From contig NC_080164.1 of assembly GCF_950295315.1 (NCBI RefSeq), positions 6,952,082 to 7,016,081 on the forward strand: a stretch of DNA of 64,000 nucleotides. The letters run 5' to 3'. Positions 20,770 to 32,619 of the stretch are shown one piece after another (position 1 is the stretch's first letter; each line of letters opens with the position of its first letter). The position numbers and the translations under genes were made by a program. A model generated the notes under the pieces. That model was not told where the DNA came from, ran no database searches, and saw only the letters and a list, made by a program, of their open reading frames with translations. The stretch is from Erinaceus europaeus (lineage: Eukaryota > Chordata > Mammalia > Eulipotyphla > Erinaceidae).

Positions 20770-22130
20770 AAAAACACTTGAATGTAAAAGGGAGTTGTAT
20801 TACTGACACTTATAAACAGTCGCAAGCCAACAGGCTACATCAAGACCAAACAGGGAAACAAGCTGGGTAGACAGGCTGCAAGGGGAGGTGGGCATATCCT
20901 GGGCCATTTCTGGTTGCATTAAGAATGCACGTGACTCCATGCATTCTTTCACTTAACTGTTTCTCAGTCAAGACTGGTTCCAAAAGTGTAGGAGAGTCTT
21001 CTAATTCTACCGCTACGCCAAAAGGATCAGAGTTAGGATTCTGTCTGTCTTCAATTCCTCTAAGGGTATTGAGTGCTCATAATATCTTCCCCTCTAGTAT
21101 TTCTCCCCACAAATAACCTCATGGCCATGTAGCCTCTGCTTGCTCTTCTGGGGGTGGGGGGTACAGGTAGCCAAGCCCCCCACCCCGTAGTAGCCCCACT
21201 CTGGCTAATTTCAATGGGGATGGGGACTTTGAAATACTGAGGTTGTTAAAAGCTAGTAAAGTTTTGAAGGGTTTTAATTGTTCTTCCTCTGATTATTAAC
21301 CACTGCACTCATTTCTCTGTGAGTTAACTGTAAATCCTACTTTTTTTTTTCTAACTGCTGATTTTTCCCCCCTCCATTGTATTGACAAATAACAAAGGCA
21401 GGAGCAATGTCCATAATTTATGTGTAAGTATGATTTTATCCATTGATGATATATATATAAACATATAGAAATACAGGTGCATCTCCATATTGAAGAGGAT
21501 ACCATTGATTCTGAAAATTACTTTTTCACATAGCAGTGGATAGTCAAAGTCCTTACAAAGTAATACAAGTGAATCTATGATGTAAATGCCATGTTTCTTT
21601 GGTTTTACAGATGAGGAAATTGACACACAGAATTGCTCAAAGTCACACACATGTGAAAAATGGCATGGAAATTAGCGCCCCCTCCCAACTGTTCATAACA
21701 TAGGTGTTGCATAGCTTGTTTAATGAGACAACTTTGGAATGGCATGAGGGCTTTTTCACATTTCTTTTTAAACTAAAAACAAACAAACAAACAAAACTCT
21801 AACAACTACCATAGGTAACTTGCTCTCATCACTGATAGCTTGAAAAAAAGCTCAGAGATGGGATTCCTGGGTCAAAATTTCTTCATACTTTGAGTTTAAA
21901 TAAATGCAATCACAGATTTTACATAAAAGTTTGGAGTTCTTTACATTTAACATTGCACAGGACCACCGCTCTCCCCCACTGCAGATCAAACAACTTATCA
22001 TTATTGATCTTCTGAATTTTTAGTGGATAAAAAACATGATCAGGTCACCGCTGAGTTCATTAAAGTAGTATTTGAATAGAATATTTGAAACATTTTAATG
22101 TTCATTCTGGTTCTTCTCTAACTTTGCCAG
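20770..22130. other. Low-repeat stretch downstream of MSGN1
   Basis: AT-rich, unique-looking sequence. I see no exon, SINE or LINE that I can name. It would be a place to look for conserved non-coding elements of MSGN1. Confidence 0.45.
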
Positions 22131-22139
22131 TTTTTTGTG

Positions 22140-22285
22140 TTCTTTTTAAAAAATATTTCAAATATATTTTTTTTGTTTTATTTTAATGAAAGAAACAAAG
22201 AGACCAGAGCACTGTTCACCTCTGGTTTATCATAGTGCAGCGGAGTGAACCTGGGACTTCAAAGCCTCAGATATGGAAGTTTTTT
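22140..22285 (-). repeat. SINE D copy, reverse
   Basis: GACCAGAGCACTGTTCACCT, GTGCAGCGGAGTGAACCTGG and AAGCCTCAGATATGGAAG. Adjacent to a plus-strand SINE A that begins at 22306. Confidence 0.65.
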
Positions 22286-22305
22286 TAAAAATATATTTTA
22301 TTGGG

Positions 22306-22652
22306 GGGGTCGGGCGGTGGCACAGTGGGTTAAGTGCACGTGGCGCAAAGCGCAGGGACGGGCGTAAGGATCCCGGTTCGAGCCCCCGGCTCCCCACCTG
22401 CAGGGGAGTCGCTTCCCAGGCGGTGAAGCAGGTCTGCAGGTGTCTGTCTTTCTCTCCCCTCTCTCTCTGTCTTCCCCTCCTCTCTCCATTTCTCTCTGTC
22501 CTATCCAACAACAAAGCAACGTCAACAATGGCAATAATAACAGCAACGAGGCTGCAACAACGAGGGCAACAAAAAGGGGGAAAAATGGCCTCCAGGAGCG
22601 GTGGATTCATGGTGCAGGCACCGAGCCCAGCAATAACCCTGGAGGAGGGAAA
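22306..22652 (+). repeat. SINE A long form, near complete
   Basis: Head GTCGGGCGGTGGCACAGTGG, B box GGTTCGAGCCCCCGGC, GCAGGGGAGTCGCTTCCCAG, GTGAAGCAGGTCTGCAGG, the CT-rich block, TCCTATCCAACAACAAAGC, GGGCAACAAAAAGGG, ATGGCCTCCAGGAGCGGTGG and AGCAATAACCCTGGAGG. Confidence 0.88.
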
Positions 22653-22654
22653 AA

Positions 22655-22805
22655 ACCTTTATTTACTTTATTTTAATGAGAGAGATACGGAGAAAGATGG
22701 AGAGACAGAAAGATGGTGGTGCCGGGGATGGAGCCTGAGATGTCAGAGTCTCAGGCGGGAGAGCCTTGCAGAATCATCACGCCAGCTCCCCTGGCCATTT
22801 TATCT
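22655..22805 (-). repeat. SINE D-related copy, reverse
   Basis: TTTATTTTAATGAGAGAGAT, GTGCCGGGGATGGAGCCTGA, CTCAGGCGGGAGAGCC. Confidence 0.5.
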
Positions 22806-22954
22806 TTATGTTTTTTTAATGGGGTTGTTTTCTCCTTGTCGATCATTAATTTGTGAGCATTCTTTATATATGCTGTATTGAAAAAAAAAATCTCTCAACA
22901 TAGTTTACTATAATCTTTGCTTATGGTGTTTTATGTTGCAGGTTTTGGCTTAGT

Positions 22955-23172
22955 TTTTTTTTTTTTAACTTTTATTTATTTATTTATTGGATAGAGACAG
23001 CCAGAAATCAAGAGGGATGGGGAGATAGCGAAAGAGACAGAGAGACACCTGCAGCCCTGCTTCACCACTAGTGAAGCTTCCTGCCTACAAGTGGGGATCA
23101 GAGGCTTGAACCTGGGACCTTGTGCACTGTAATGTGTGCACTTAACCAGGTGCGCCACCACCTAGTCCCTTT
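22955..23172 (-). repeat. SINE B copy, reverse
   Basis: TTTATTGGATAGAGACAGCC, GACACCTGCAGCCCTGCTTC, GAAGCTTCCTGCC, GGCTTGAACCTGGGACC (B box) and TTAACCAGGTGCGCCACCAC. Confidence 0.85.
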
Positions 23173-23254
23173 TTTTTTTTTTTTTTAACTTTTTGACACT
23201 TTATATTTATATGGTCAAATATCCCTCTTTCAAAAAAAAACAAACCTTTTTCTT

Positions 23255-23299
23255 CCTTTCCTCCTCCTCCTCCTCCTTCTTCTCTCTCTTCCTCTCCCT

Positions 23300-23331
<32 letters not shown>

Positions 23332-23455
23332 TCCTTACTAGAGAACTGCTTTACTCTGTCTTATGGTGGTATGGGGGATTGAACCTGGAACCTCAGAGCC
23401 TCAGACATGAAAGTCTTTTATGTAATCACTATCTATCTCCCAGACCCTCCCCTTT
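23255..23455 (-). repeat. (CCT)n/(CT)n tract and SINE D copy, reverse
   Basis: Pyrimidine run at 23258-23332, then TACTAGAGAACTGCTTTACT, GGGGGATTGAACCTGGAACC and CAGAGCCTCAGACATGAAAG. Confidence 0.65.
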
Positions 23456-23659
23456 TCAAATGGCTTATGTATTTCTTCCCTTTGCTTAACTTCTAGCCCT
23501 AAGACTGTATCCAAATGCTTTGACTTTTTCAAATATATTTATAATTATTTATATATGGCTCCTCAATATACCTGAAATTTATTTTTGTGTATAGTGTGTA
23601 GAAGATATAGAATAGGATTTTACTTCCATTCTGTTCCATGCTTTTTTTTAAAACTTTTT

Positions 23660-24007
23660 TTTTTTTTTTTTTGCCTCCAGGGTTATTGCTGGGGCTTGGT
23701 GTCTGCACTACAAATCCACTGCTCCTGGAGGCCATTTTTCCCATTATTGTTACCCTTATTGTTGTGCTTGTTGTAGTTGTTATTGTTGTCATAGCTGTTG
23801 CTGTTGTTGGATAGGACAGAGAGAAATGGAGAGAGGAGGGGAAGACAGAGAGGAGGAGAGAAAGACAGACACCTGCAGACCTGCTTCACTGCTTGTGAAG
23901 CGACTCCCCTGCAGGTGGGGAGCTGGGGGCTCGAACCGGGATCCTTACACCATTCCTTGCACTTTGTGCCATGTGCGCTTAACCCGCTGCACTACTGCCC
24001 GACTCCC
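23660..24007 (-). repeat. SINE A long form, reverse
   Basis: Poly-T, GCCTCCAGGGTTATTGCTGG, GGATAGGACAGAGAGAAATG, GACACCTGCAGACCTGCTTC, GCTCGAACCGGGATCC and CACTACTGCCCGACTCCC. Confidence 0.88.
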
Positions 24008-24094
24008 TTATTCGTGTTTTATAATAAAAAAATAAGAATATCTTGTCATTAGGGATGGTGCATAGTAGTGAGGAGGCATTGCTGAAGTGTTATC

Positions 24095-24260
24095 AAGGAC
24101 GTATATGTATATGTATATGTATATGTATGTATATATATATTTTTCCCCTTTTACCAGAGCACTGCTCAGCTCTGATTTATGGTGTTGCAGGGAGGGGATT
24201 AAATCTGGGACTTCGGAGCTTCAGGCATGAGTCTCTTTGCATAACCATTATGCTGCCTTC
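24095..24260 (-). repeat. (TATATG)n tract and SINE D copy, reverse
   Basis: TATATG repeats at about 24101-24140, then TTACCAGAGCACTGCTCAGC and GATTAAATCTGGGACTTC. Confidence 0.65.
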
Positions 24261-24365
24261 CTTAACTTCTCATTCATTTGTTCTTGGCATTTTAGAGAAG
24301 AAACTAGAAAATTCTGTATGATTTCAAAGATTTTTTCTCTAAGGACTTTTCCCTGTATGTGGAGG

Positions 24366-24392
24366 GGTGTGTGTGTGTGTGTGTGTGTGTGA
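24366..24392. repeat. (GT)n microsatellite
   Basis: About 13 GT units. Confidence 0.9.
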
Positions 24393-24711
24393 AAGAGAGA
24401 GAGAGATGGAATATCGGCATGTATTTTTGTGTGTCATGTTTAGTTGTGAGAGGAGGATAAGAAAGAATAAAACGCAGGTGGTGGGGGGAAGTCCTGATTT
24501 TGATCATTTTTTCCATCAGTTATTATTTTTCTTATTATTTTGTAAAAGAATGAGGTGAAATGCTCTTGGTGTTTTGTTTATTTTTGTCTCTAAGCTCAAG
24601 CATCCAGAGTGGCTTTGCAAATACTGTATTGGCGATTTGGGTTGCTTGAGGACCAAATACTATTATGAAAGGATCAGGGGATTTTAGCCTTACTTTCAAA
24701 AAAACGTGTGG

Positions 24712-24990
24712 AGAGAGTCGGGTGATAGTGCAGCAGGTTAAGCACACGTGGCGCAAAGCTCAAGGATTGACATAAGGATCCCAGTTCGAGCCCCCGGCTC
24801 CCCACCTGCAGGGGAGTCGCTTCACAGGCGGTGAAGCAGGTCTGCAGGTGTCTGTCTTTCTCTCCCCCTCTGTCTTCCCCTCCTCTCTCCATTTCTCTCT
24901 GTCCTATCCAACAACAACAACATCAATAATAACTACAACAATAAAACAACGAGGACAACAAAAGGGAATAAATAAATAAATATTTTTAAA
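24712..24990 (+). repeat. SINE A copy, forward
   Basis: GAGTCGGGTGATAGTGCAGC head, CAGTTCGAGCCCCCGGCTCC, AAGCAGGTCTGCAGGTGTCT and TAAATAAATAAATATT tail. GTGTGGA near both ends is a possible short TSD. Confidence 0.85.
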
Positions 24991-24999
24991 AAAAGTGTG

Positions 25000-26940
25000 G
25001 AAAGCCACACTCTCTCCCTGCCCCCACCCCCGAAAGCTCTCAAGGTTCTTCATGGAGGATAGGCATCTGGGAAAGCAGAAGGGAACAGCTTCCTAGTCAG
25101 GACTTTGTCTCTTAGACAACTCAACTCAGTCCCTGCCAGCCTCGCCCAGCCCAGTCCAGTCCTGGCCTGGCTCAGGAAAGGCAGCTGTCCTTAGCATTTT
25201 GATTCTTGTAGCCCTTGCCAGGGAAGCTGCCTCTTTTGTATGCGGGACAGCTGGAACAAGTCCCTGAGTTCTCCAGGGAGTATTTTAAAGCAGATGACCT
25301 GGGCAAAGCTTAAGAATAGGAACAAGTTATTTCTGGGGGTTGGACAGAGAAACACAGCTTCTGTGTGCCTACTATGTTGAGGACAGAATCTTTATCAGTT
25401 CTATTCCACGTTATCCTCTTAACCACCCCAGGAAGTAGATGTTATCAGTTCCATTTTAAGACCGAGGAAGCCGTGACTTAGAACAGCTAAGCATGTCGGG
25501 GCACAGGGCTCACTAGTTAGCTTGTGAATTCAGCTAGAATTCTGGAACTCTGGCCTCTGACATGTATCTGTGATACCTATTTTATGATCATTATTTTTCT
25601 CTAAGCTCTCCCTCTCTCTCTCTCTCTCTCTGAGGAGTTGCATGGGCAGTAAAGAACATTCTGACAAGTGCTCTCTCCTGAGGCTCCTCCATCTTCACTC
25701 TCTGTGTCTGGGAAGCTCCTTTCTTTCACCATCGAAAGCTTTTTTGTCAGGGGCCATTCTTCTTGTCCTCACTGTTAATTTCCCTTTGAACTTCTACCTC
25801 AGCCCCTCAACTTTTCCTCAGACATTTATCTTACTTCCTGCTGGCTCCAGGAGTCCTTTTTTTTTTTTTTTTTTTATTCCTCAGAGGAAACCTGACTTGT
25901 GTTCATTTGTGTTCAGTCAAGTGTCCCACAATTCACACTGGGCTGAGGTTCTTTTGTTCTTCTTGTAGTTTCTGCCACATTAGCTAATTGGGAGAGAAGC
26001 CAGGGCTGAAACAAGAGAAACCCCTCCGGGTTTCTGACAAGGAGTCTGAATTACCCCTCCTTGGAGGAATTAAGAAAGACCCACAAGAGCAGCAGGAGAA
26101 GGCAAGCACGCAGATAGATGAATTTTGGAGGTCTGGCTTTTGGGGTCCAGTTACAGTGGTCTGGTGTGTCATCTGTCATTTGATGATACTTGGTCTCCGG
26201 TGTCATTTGATTCCAGTATAATTCTGGTTACAGGAAGGAGCCCAGCCGGGCCTTTGACCTCTGTGAGGCTAGCTCTTGCTGAACTAAAGGCAGCACATTC
26301 TTCTGGATCTGCTGCTGGAATCCCTCCACATTGCACGTGAAATCTGGAAGCTGAAGCAGCGCTTCTCAGAGCCCCCAGAAGGGCTTAATCTTGGTCGCAG
26401 AGAGACCTTTGAACAATGGGGTTGAAAAAAAGCCATCAGATCTTAGAGAAGACTGGGATGGGGTGCAGGTGGGGGAAGCAGAATCTCTCTGTCTCTTGGG
26501 GTTTGGAAACTCTTGGCATCGTCCCCTGACCCCCAGCAGAGTCACAGGTTAAATTCTTCACACAGACTGGGTCGCCTTCTGTTTCTCTTTGCTGAGAGGA
26601 ACTGGGGCAGGGTTGGAGGTCCCGGAGCCCGTGGGAAAGTGTCGAAGTCACCCCTGGGCTACTCCCAGCCAGGCATCAACACTTTGGAGTCGTCCCCCGA
26701 AGTGTGAGGACAGGGCCAAGGACTTGGTACACTTTTCTCTCTTAAGTTTGATGTTCCAGATAGTTATGCTTAGCTCGTAGAGAAACTGTCATGGAGAGGC
26801 CATCTGACCTTGTCCAAGGTGAGATAGAGTCATGGGACATAGGCTTCTCCCCAGGTCTGCTTGGCAGTACCAAGGTCAAAGTACCCAAGAACAAGTGAAC
26901 AGAAAAGCAGTGTGTAGGACACCTAATAGAAATCTGCACA
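25000..26940. other. Low-repeat intergenic stretch
   Basis: Unique-looking DNA with short (CT)n and poly-T runs (25605-25632, 25858-25876). I recognise no transposon and no exon with a known domain. Open frames do not exceed about 110 codons. Confidence 0.45.
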
Positions 26941-26951
26941 CAAGCCATATC

Positions 26952-28341
26952 ATATATGTGTGTGTATATGTGTGTGTATATGTGTATGTATGTGTGTATA
27001 TATGTGTATGTGTGTATATATGTGTATATATATGTGCATATATGTGTGTATATATGTGGGTGTGTATGTGTATGGATGTGTATATGTGTGTGTATGTGTT
27101 TGTATATATATGTGTGTATATATGTGGGTGTGTATATGTGTGGGTGTGTATATGTGTTTGTATATATATGTGTGTATATATGTGTATGTGTATGTGTGTG
27201 TATGTGTTTGTATACATATGTGTGTATATGTGTGGGTGTGTATATGTGTGTGTATGTGTTTGTATATATATGTGTGTATATATGTGGGAGTGTATGTGTA
27301 TGGATGTGTATATGTGTGTATATATATGTGTGTATATATGTGGATGTGTATGTGTATGGGTGTGTATATGTGTGTATGTATTTGTATATATATGTGTGTA
27401 TATGTGTGTATATATGTGGGAGTGTATGTGTGTGGATGTGTATATATGTGTGTATGTGTTTGTATACATATGTGTGTATATGTGTGGGTGTGTATATGTG
27501 TGTGTATGTGTTTGTATATATATGTGTATATGTGTGCATATATGTGGGAGTGTATGTGTGTGGATGTGTATATGTGTTTTTACATATATGTGTGTATGTG
27601 TTTGTATACATATGTGTGTATATGTGTGGGTGTGTATATGTGCTTGTATATATATGTGTGTATATATGTGGGAGTGTATGTGTATGGATGTGTATATGTG
27701 TGTGTATATATATATGTGTGTATATATGTGGATGTGTATGGGTGTGTATGTGTTTGTATATATGTGTGTGTGTATGGGTGTGTATATGTGTGTGTATGTG
27801 TTTGTATATATATGTGTGTATATATGTGGGAGTGTATGTGTGTCGATGTGTATATGTGTTTGTATATATATGTGTGTATATGTGTGTGTATGTGTTTGTA
27901 TATATATGTGTGTATATGTGTGGGTGTGTATATGTGTGTGTATGTGTTTGTATATATATGTGTGTATATATGTGGGAGTGTATATATGTGGGAGTGTATG
28001 TGTGTGGATGTGTATATGTGTGTGTATGTGTTTGTGTATATGTGTGTGTATATGTTTGTATATATATGTGTGTGTATATGTGTGGGTGTGTATATGTGTG
28101 TGTATGTGTTTGTATATATATGTGTGTATATTTGTGTATATATGTGGGTGTGTATGTGTATGGGTGTGTATATGTGTGTGTATATATGTGGGTGTGTACG
28201 TGTGTGTATATGTGTGTGTATGTGTGTGTATATGTGTGTGTGTATATACGTGGATGTGTATGTCTGTATATGTGTATATGTGTGTGTGTATATATGTGTG
28301 TATGTATGTGTGTGTATATATGTGTGTGTATGTGTGTGTGT
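26952..28341. repeat. 1.4-kb TG/TATGTG array
   Basis: Alternating pyrimidine-purine DNA made of TGTGTATATGTG, TATATATGTGTG and GTGGGTGTGTATATG units. The motif TATGTGTTTGTATATATATG recurs many times, marking a higher-order unit. All three plus frames and two minus frames stay open over much of it because the repeat lacks stops. This is compositional, not coding. Confidence 0.95.
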
Positions 28342-28395
28342 TTATCAGTCACAGAGATCTCACACATGTGACTTCTCTACAATGGGATTCCTTTC

Positions 28396-28465
28396 CAGAG
28401 AAAGAAAGAAAGGAGGAAAGGAAGAAAGACAGAAAGAAAGAACAAAAGAAAGAATGAAAGGAAGA
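28396..28465. repeat. GAAA/GGAA purine tract
   Basis: Imperfect purine-rich run on the plus strand. Confidence 0.8.
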
Positions 28466-28811
28466 CATACTAAGGCATGTCTTGGATTGAAGAGTCTTAG
28501 CTTTTCAGTTGGGCTGAGTCTATGTTTTTGGGTGCTCCAACTTGGGCTAAATGCATTGCTAGGCAGGCACCCTGTCAGGTAAGCCATCTGCATGACCCTG
28601 TATGCAAACCTTTCTATTAGCCTAGGCTTTTGTTAGGAGGCATGCATGTGTATCTGCATTTTTCCAAACGACTTCGTAGGATTGACACTCTCTAGGACAT
28701 ATTTTACTTTCTTGGTAAAGCTAACTGGCACATCAAAGTCTGATGTTTTGAGGCATCAGTATCTTGCACATGCATGATTTCACTGTTCCTACTTTTCATT
28801 TAAACAGATAT

Positions 28812-29080
28812 GTGTTGGGAGTTGGGTGGTAGCGCAGAGGGTTTAGTGCAAGGATCCTAGTTTCAGTCCCTGGCTCCCCACCTGCAGAGGGGTCGCTTCA
28901 CAGACAGTGAAGCAGGTCTGCAGGTGTCTATCTTTCTCTCCCTCTCTCTGTCTTCTCCTCCTCTCTCCACTTCTCTCTGTTCTATCCAACAATGATGACA
29001 TCAACAACAACAATAATAACTACAACAATAAAACAACAAGGGCAACAAAAAGGAATAAATAAATAATTAAAAAGATATTT
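28812..29080 (+). repeat. SINE A copy, forward, with internal deletion in the head
   Basis: GGGAGTTGGGTGGTAGCGCA head lacks the usual GGCGCAAAGCG segment, then AGTTTCAGTCCCTGGCTCCC, GAAGCAGGTCTGCAGGTGTC and AATAAATAAATAATTAAAAA. Confidence 0.82.
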
Positions 29081-29174
29081 GTTAATGAGTAAAAGGGCAT
29101 CATTTTGGCACATACGATGCAGGAGTAGAACCTGAAATTTCACATTTGGGATTCCTGAGCTCACTTGCTGTGCT

Positions 29175-29332
29175 CTCTCCAGTCTGTTCATTCTTATTTC
29201 AGAGAAAGAGAAGAGAGAGACAGAGACAGAGAGAAGTTCCACAGTATTAGAACTTCATGTCCATATTGTGGTGGAATCTGGATTTTGTGCATGGCAAGGC
29301 ATACATCCTACCTGGGCTATTTCTCCAACACC

Positions 29333-29335
<3 letters not shown>
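29175..29335 (-). repeat. Old tRNA-derived SINE, reverse
   Basis: GAGAAAGAGAAGAGAGAGAC, GGAATCTGGATTTTGTGCAT, CATCCTACCTGGGCTATTTC. Same diverged family as near 7.4 and 8.4 kb. Confidence 0.4.

Positions 29336-29378
<43 letters not shown>
29336..29378. repeat. (GT)n microsatellite
   Basis: About 21 GT units. Confidence 0.95.
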
Positions 29379-29380
<2 letters not shown>

Positions 29381-29959
29381 TTTGACAAGCTGGGGCCTCA
29401 AATACACACCCATTCACTGTTCCCAACTTTCCTTTTCTTCCTCTTAACTCATATGCTTATTAAAAATATAGACGGCGGTCCTGTGCCTACATGTCATCAT
29501 GGTTTTGTGTTGACACACGTACATAAGGAGTTGTAACAAATACAGACATAAGTAAAAAAAAAAAGAAAGAAACTGAGCAGGAATGACTGGAAAGACAGTG
29601 TCAATATTCCAACTCCAGCGGTCAAGTTCAACACCAGGCTCTTGCCACTATGCCAGATGTGTTTTTACATTGTTTTAGCTGCCACAAGGCATTTTACAGA
29701 CATGTTCATCCTTAGTTTTCACTATAGCTCAGTATGTGAGAGACTAGGCAGGGTCTGTTGTGTCCATTTTATAGATGAGGAGATTAGGGGCCATAGTGAC
29801 AAGACATTGTAATTATCAGTGAATGACAGAGCTGAGTTAAAAAATGTAAACTCTGAACCTAAACTGTATTGTCTCCTGGAGGAAAACCCTGTTGTTCCCT
29901 AAACTCTCCCCCCTGCAACCTCATAAAGACAGAACAAAACCAAAAAAAAAATACATGCT

Positions 29960-30182
29960 ATGATATATTTATTATTTATTTTTTTATTTACTTATTATTG
30001 GATAGAGACGGAAAGAGATTGAGAGGAGAGGAGGGAGATAGAGAGAGAGGGAAAGAGACAGAGAGACCCCTGTGGCTCTGCTTCACCACTTATGAAGTTT
30101 TGCCCTTGCAGGGGCTTGAACCTGAGTCCTGTGCACTATATATAATGCGGCTTAACCAGGTGTGCCACCCCCTGGCCCCTCT
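29960..30182 (-). repeat. SINE B copy, reverse
   Basis: TTATTGGATAGAGACGGAAA, GGCTCTGCTTCACCACTTAT, GGCTTGAACCTGAGTCC, CTTAACCAGGTGTGCCACCC. Confidence 0.82.
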
Positions 30183-30379
30183 TTCTTTTTTTTCTCCCGT
30201 GGCATTTTTATTTATAATTAATAGTGGTTTACAAGATTGTAAAATTACAGGGTATATTTCAAACCTCATGGGTGTGTTGTGGAAGTATTCCCTGTTGTTG
30301 ACCCCTGCTATGCTCGGACCTCCGTATTTCTCACCTGGCTTACACTGATAGGCCCAGGAACAGTGCCTTGATACAGTGG

Positions 30380-30478
30380 GCAGAGAGGGCTGAGCGGTAG
30401 TAGAGGGTAGGACTTGGAGGCATGAGGCGAGTTCAATCCCTGGTAGAGAGATATTCTGGTTCTTCCTCTTTCCTTTAT
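30380..30478 (+). repeat. SINE C/D fragment
   Basis: GGGCTGAGCGGTAGTAGAGG, GAGTTCAATCCCTGGTAGAG. Cut off by the next SINE. Confidence 0.45.
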
Positions 30479-30479
30479 A

Positions 30480-30815
30480 TCCCTCCAGGGTTATTGCTGG
30501 GTCTGAGTGCCTGCACTATGAATCCACTGCTCCTGGAAGCTAGCTTTTCCCTTTTGCTGCCCTTGTTGCTCTTATTATTGTTGTAGTTATGATTGTTGTT
30601 GTCATTGCTGTCGTAGTTGTTGGATAGGATAGAGAGAAATCAAGAGAGGGCGAGAAGACAGAGAGGGGGAGAGAAAGATAGACACTTACAGACCTGCTTC
30701 ACCACTTGCGAAGTGACCCCCCTGCAGGTAGGGAGCCGGGGACTCCAGCCTGGATCCTGGTTGTGCGCTTCGCACCATGTTAGCTTAACCCGTGGCACTA
30801 CGGCCCAGTCCCCAG
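30480..30815 (-). repeat. SINE A long form, reverse
   Basis: CTCCAGGGTTATTGCTGGGT, GTTGGATAGGATAGAGAGAA, TTACAGACCTGCTTCACCAC, GACTCCAGCCTGGATCC, CACTACGGCCCAGTCCCC. Confidence 0.8.
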
Positions 30816-31014
30816 TTCTCTGTCTTTTAAATGTTTTTTTTTTTTCCTTGGGGGGGGAGCAAGGGAAGGAGCAGAGGTAGAGAAGTCCTTTCACATGAGT
30901 GAACTCAGCTGACTCCGTACCACTGGGGTCCAATCAAAGCACCTGGTGGAATGTACTTTAAACTGTTAACCCTCCAATAAAAGGAAAAAAGAAGAAAAGG
31001 AGAATATAAATAAA

Positions 31015-31120
31015 AGAAAAAATACTCAGCACTACTTTGCTCTGGCACATAGCAGTGCTGGGCTTGAACCTGAGACCTTTGGGGTCTTGGACATGTGAGT
31101 CCTGTGTTCAGCCACTGAAC
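31015..31120 (-). repeat. SINE D fragment, reverse
   Basis: CTCAGCACTACTTTGCTCTG, GTGCTGGGCTTGAACCTGAG. A (GT)n run with GGT steps follows at about 31186-31220. Confidence 0.5.
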
Positions 31121-31354
31121 TTTCTTTCTCTTCACTTCATTCTTTTGCGAGCCTATGTGAATGCCTCTAACTCTCATAACAACTGTGTGTGTGTGTGTGT
31201 GTGTGGTGGTGGTGGTGGGGCACACTCTCTCTGTTCTCAAGAACTTTAAACTGAGCTGGGGCTGGGGGGAGAGACTGCCCTATGAATCAGAGAGAATGAC
31301 ACAGGCAAAATGAGAATGGTTCAAACCTTTTCAGGGGGTGTAAAGAACGCAGTG

Positions 31355-31590
31355 CAGCTGGGCAGGTGGTAGTTCATCTTGTAGGGCACCAGTGCACTGT
31401 GCATGAAGACTGGGTTCAAGTCCCTGGTTCCCACCTGTGTGTGGGGGGAACTTCATGAGCAGGGGAGTGGTGCTGTAGGTGTGTCTTCTCCCCTCTGCCT
31501 CACCCTGCAACTCTATCCAAAGAAAGAAAGGAAGAAAGGAAGAAAGAAAGAAAGGAAGGAAGAAAAAAGAGAAAGAAAAAAAAAAGACTG
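31355..31590 (+). repeat. SINE B-related copy, old, forward
   Basis: AGCTGGGCAGGTGGTAGTTC, GGGTTCAAGTCCCTGGTTCC, then GTAGGTGTGTCTTCTCCCC, CAACTCTATCCAAAGAAAG and a GAAA/GGAA tail. Confidence 0.6.
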
Positions 31591-31659
31591 CTGGGCTGGG
31601 TACAATAGAATCCTTCAGGGATCAAGTCCCTGATCATAAAAAATAATAAAAATAAATAA

Positions 31660-31845
31660 ATATGGGGTGGGTGGGGGAGAGAATACAGGACCAGAAAGGA
31701 TGACAGAGGACCTAGTGGGGGGGTTTGTATTGTTATATGGAAACCTGGGAAATGTTATGCATGTACAAACTATTGTATTTACTGTCAAATGTAAAACACT
31801 AATTCCCCAATAAAGAAATTAAAATAAATAAATACAATGGGGGAA
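31660..31845 (+). mobile_element. L1 3' UTR end, forward
   Basis: GAGAATACAGGACCAGAAAG, GGACCTAGTGGGGGGGTTTG, TTGTTATATGGAAACCTGGG, AACACTAATTCCCCAATAAA and an A-rich tail. It is the complement of the L1 3' end at 2.77-2.90 and 3.37-3.40 kb, and the reference used to place the LTR nested there. Strongly 5'-truncated. Confidence 0.8.
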
Positions 31846-31889
31846 AAATAAAGACAGAAGAATTGCACGGGTGGGAACCTGACTTTGAG

Positions 31890-31927
<38 letters not shown>
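31890..31927. repeat. (GT)n microsatellite
   Basis: About 18 GT units. Confidence 0.95.
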
Positions 31928-31928
<1 letters not shown>

Positions 31929-32619
31929 ACTGAACTTGAACCCATATGCATAAGTGGAACCTTATGACAAAGAGGAAGGGCATTTTAAGAGAACAACAGA
32001 AGCCAAGATCCACTGACAGGAACTAGTGAGAGGCAGAGGATGGCCCACATGTGGACTGAGATAAAGGGTGGAAGGGAGACTCCAGGTACACCTTGAGAAA
32101 GGCCTCTGGCGCTAGCCAAGGCATTGTACTTAGCGAACTTTGATGTACAGCCAATCCTGTAAGGGGATGTGGAGATGACAAGTGTCTTCACTGAACAAGA
32201 ATTTATGAGCTGGTACCATGTTTCTTAGCCTGTGATTAGTTCCTGGGAGACACAGAGATTCTCTGTCCTTGGGGGTTTGGACGTTAGTGGTGGAAGAATG
32301 TTGGGTCTATGATTGATTAAAGAGAGTCATGGTTAGGGCAGTGAGTTGCTAGGGGCATTCTTTGAAAATGAAAGGGCATTCTTTGGGGATTGGATTTACC
32401 TAAAATAAGGCTGAGGGTTCACAAAATGAGAAGACAGTTGGAATGGTGGGGAAAAAGAGATTGTGTGAAAAGAGATAATTCTCAGCAGAATGGGAAAGCA
32501 AGGTGGCTGTCACAAGATATTGGTGAGAAGAAAAAGATGAACCCTGTTTTGCAAAGCTTTGGAAAATCCAGTGCAGAAGGTCTCATTTGCAAATTCATCC
32601 TTCCCACAGCAGTGGGGTC

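Noticed and set aside
22306..22400. Possible true tRNA gene in the SINE heads
   Set aside because: The A and B boxes belong to the SINE promoter; the cloverleaf is not preserved and a long SINE body follows.
26742..28582. Frames of about 470-541 codons on both strands (Tyr/Cys/Val-rich or Thr/His/Tyr-rich)
   Set aside because: Product of the TG/TATGTG array. Several overlapping frames are open on both strands at once, which real genes do not do.
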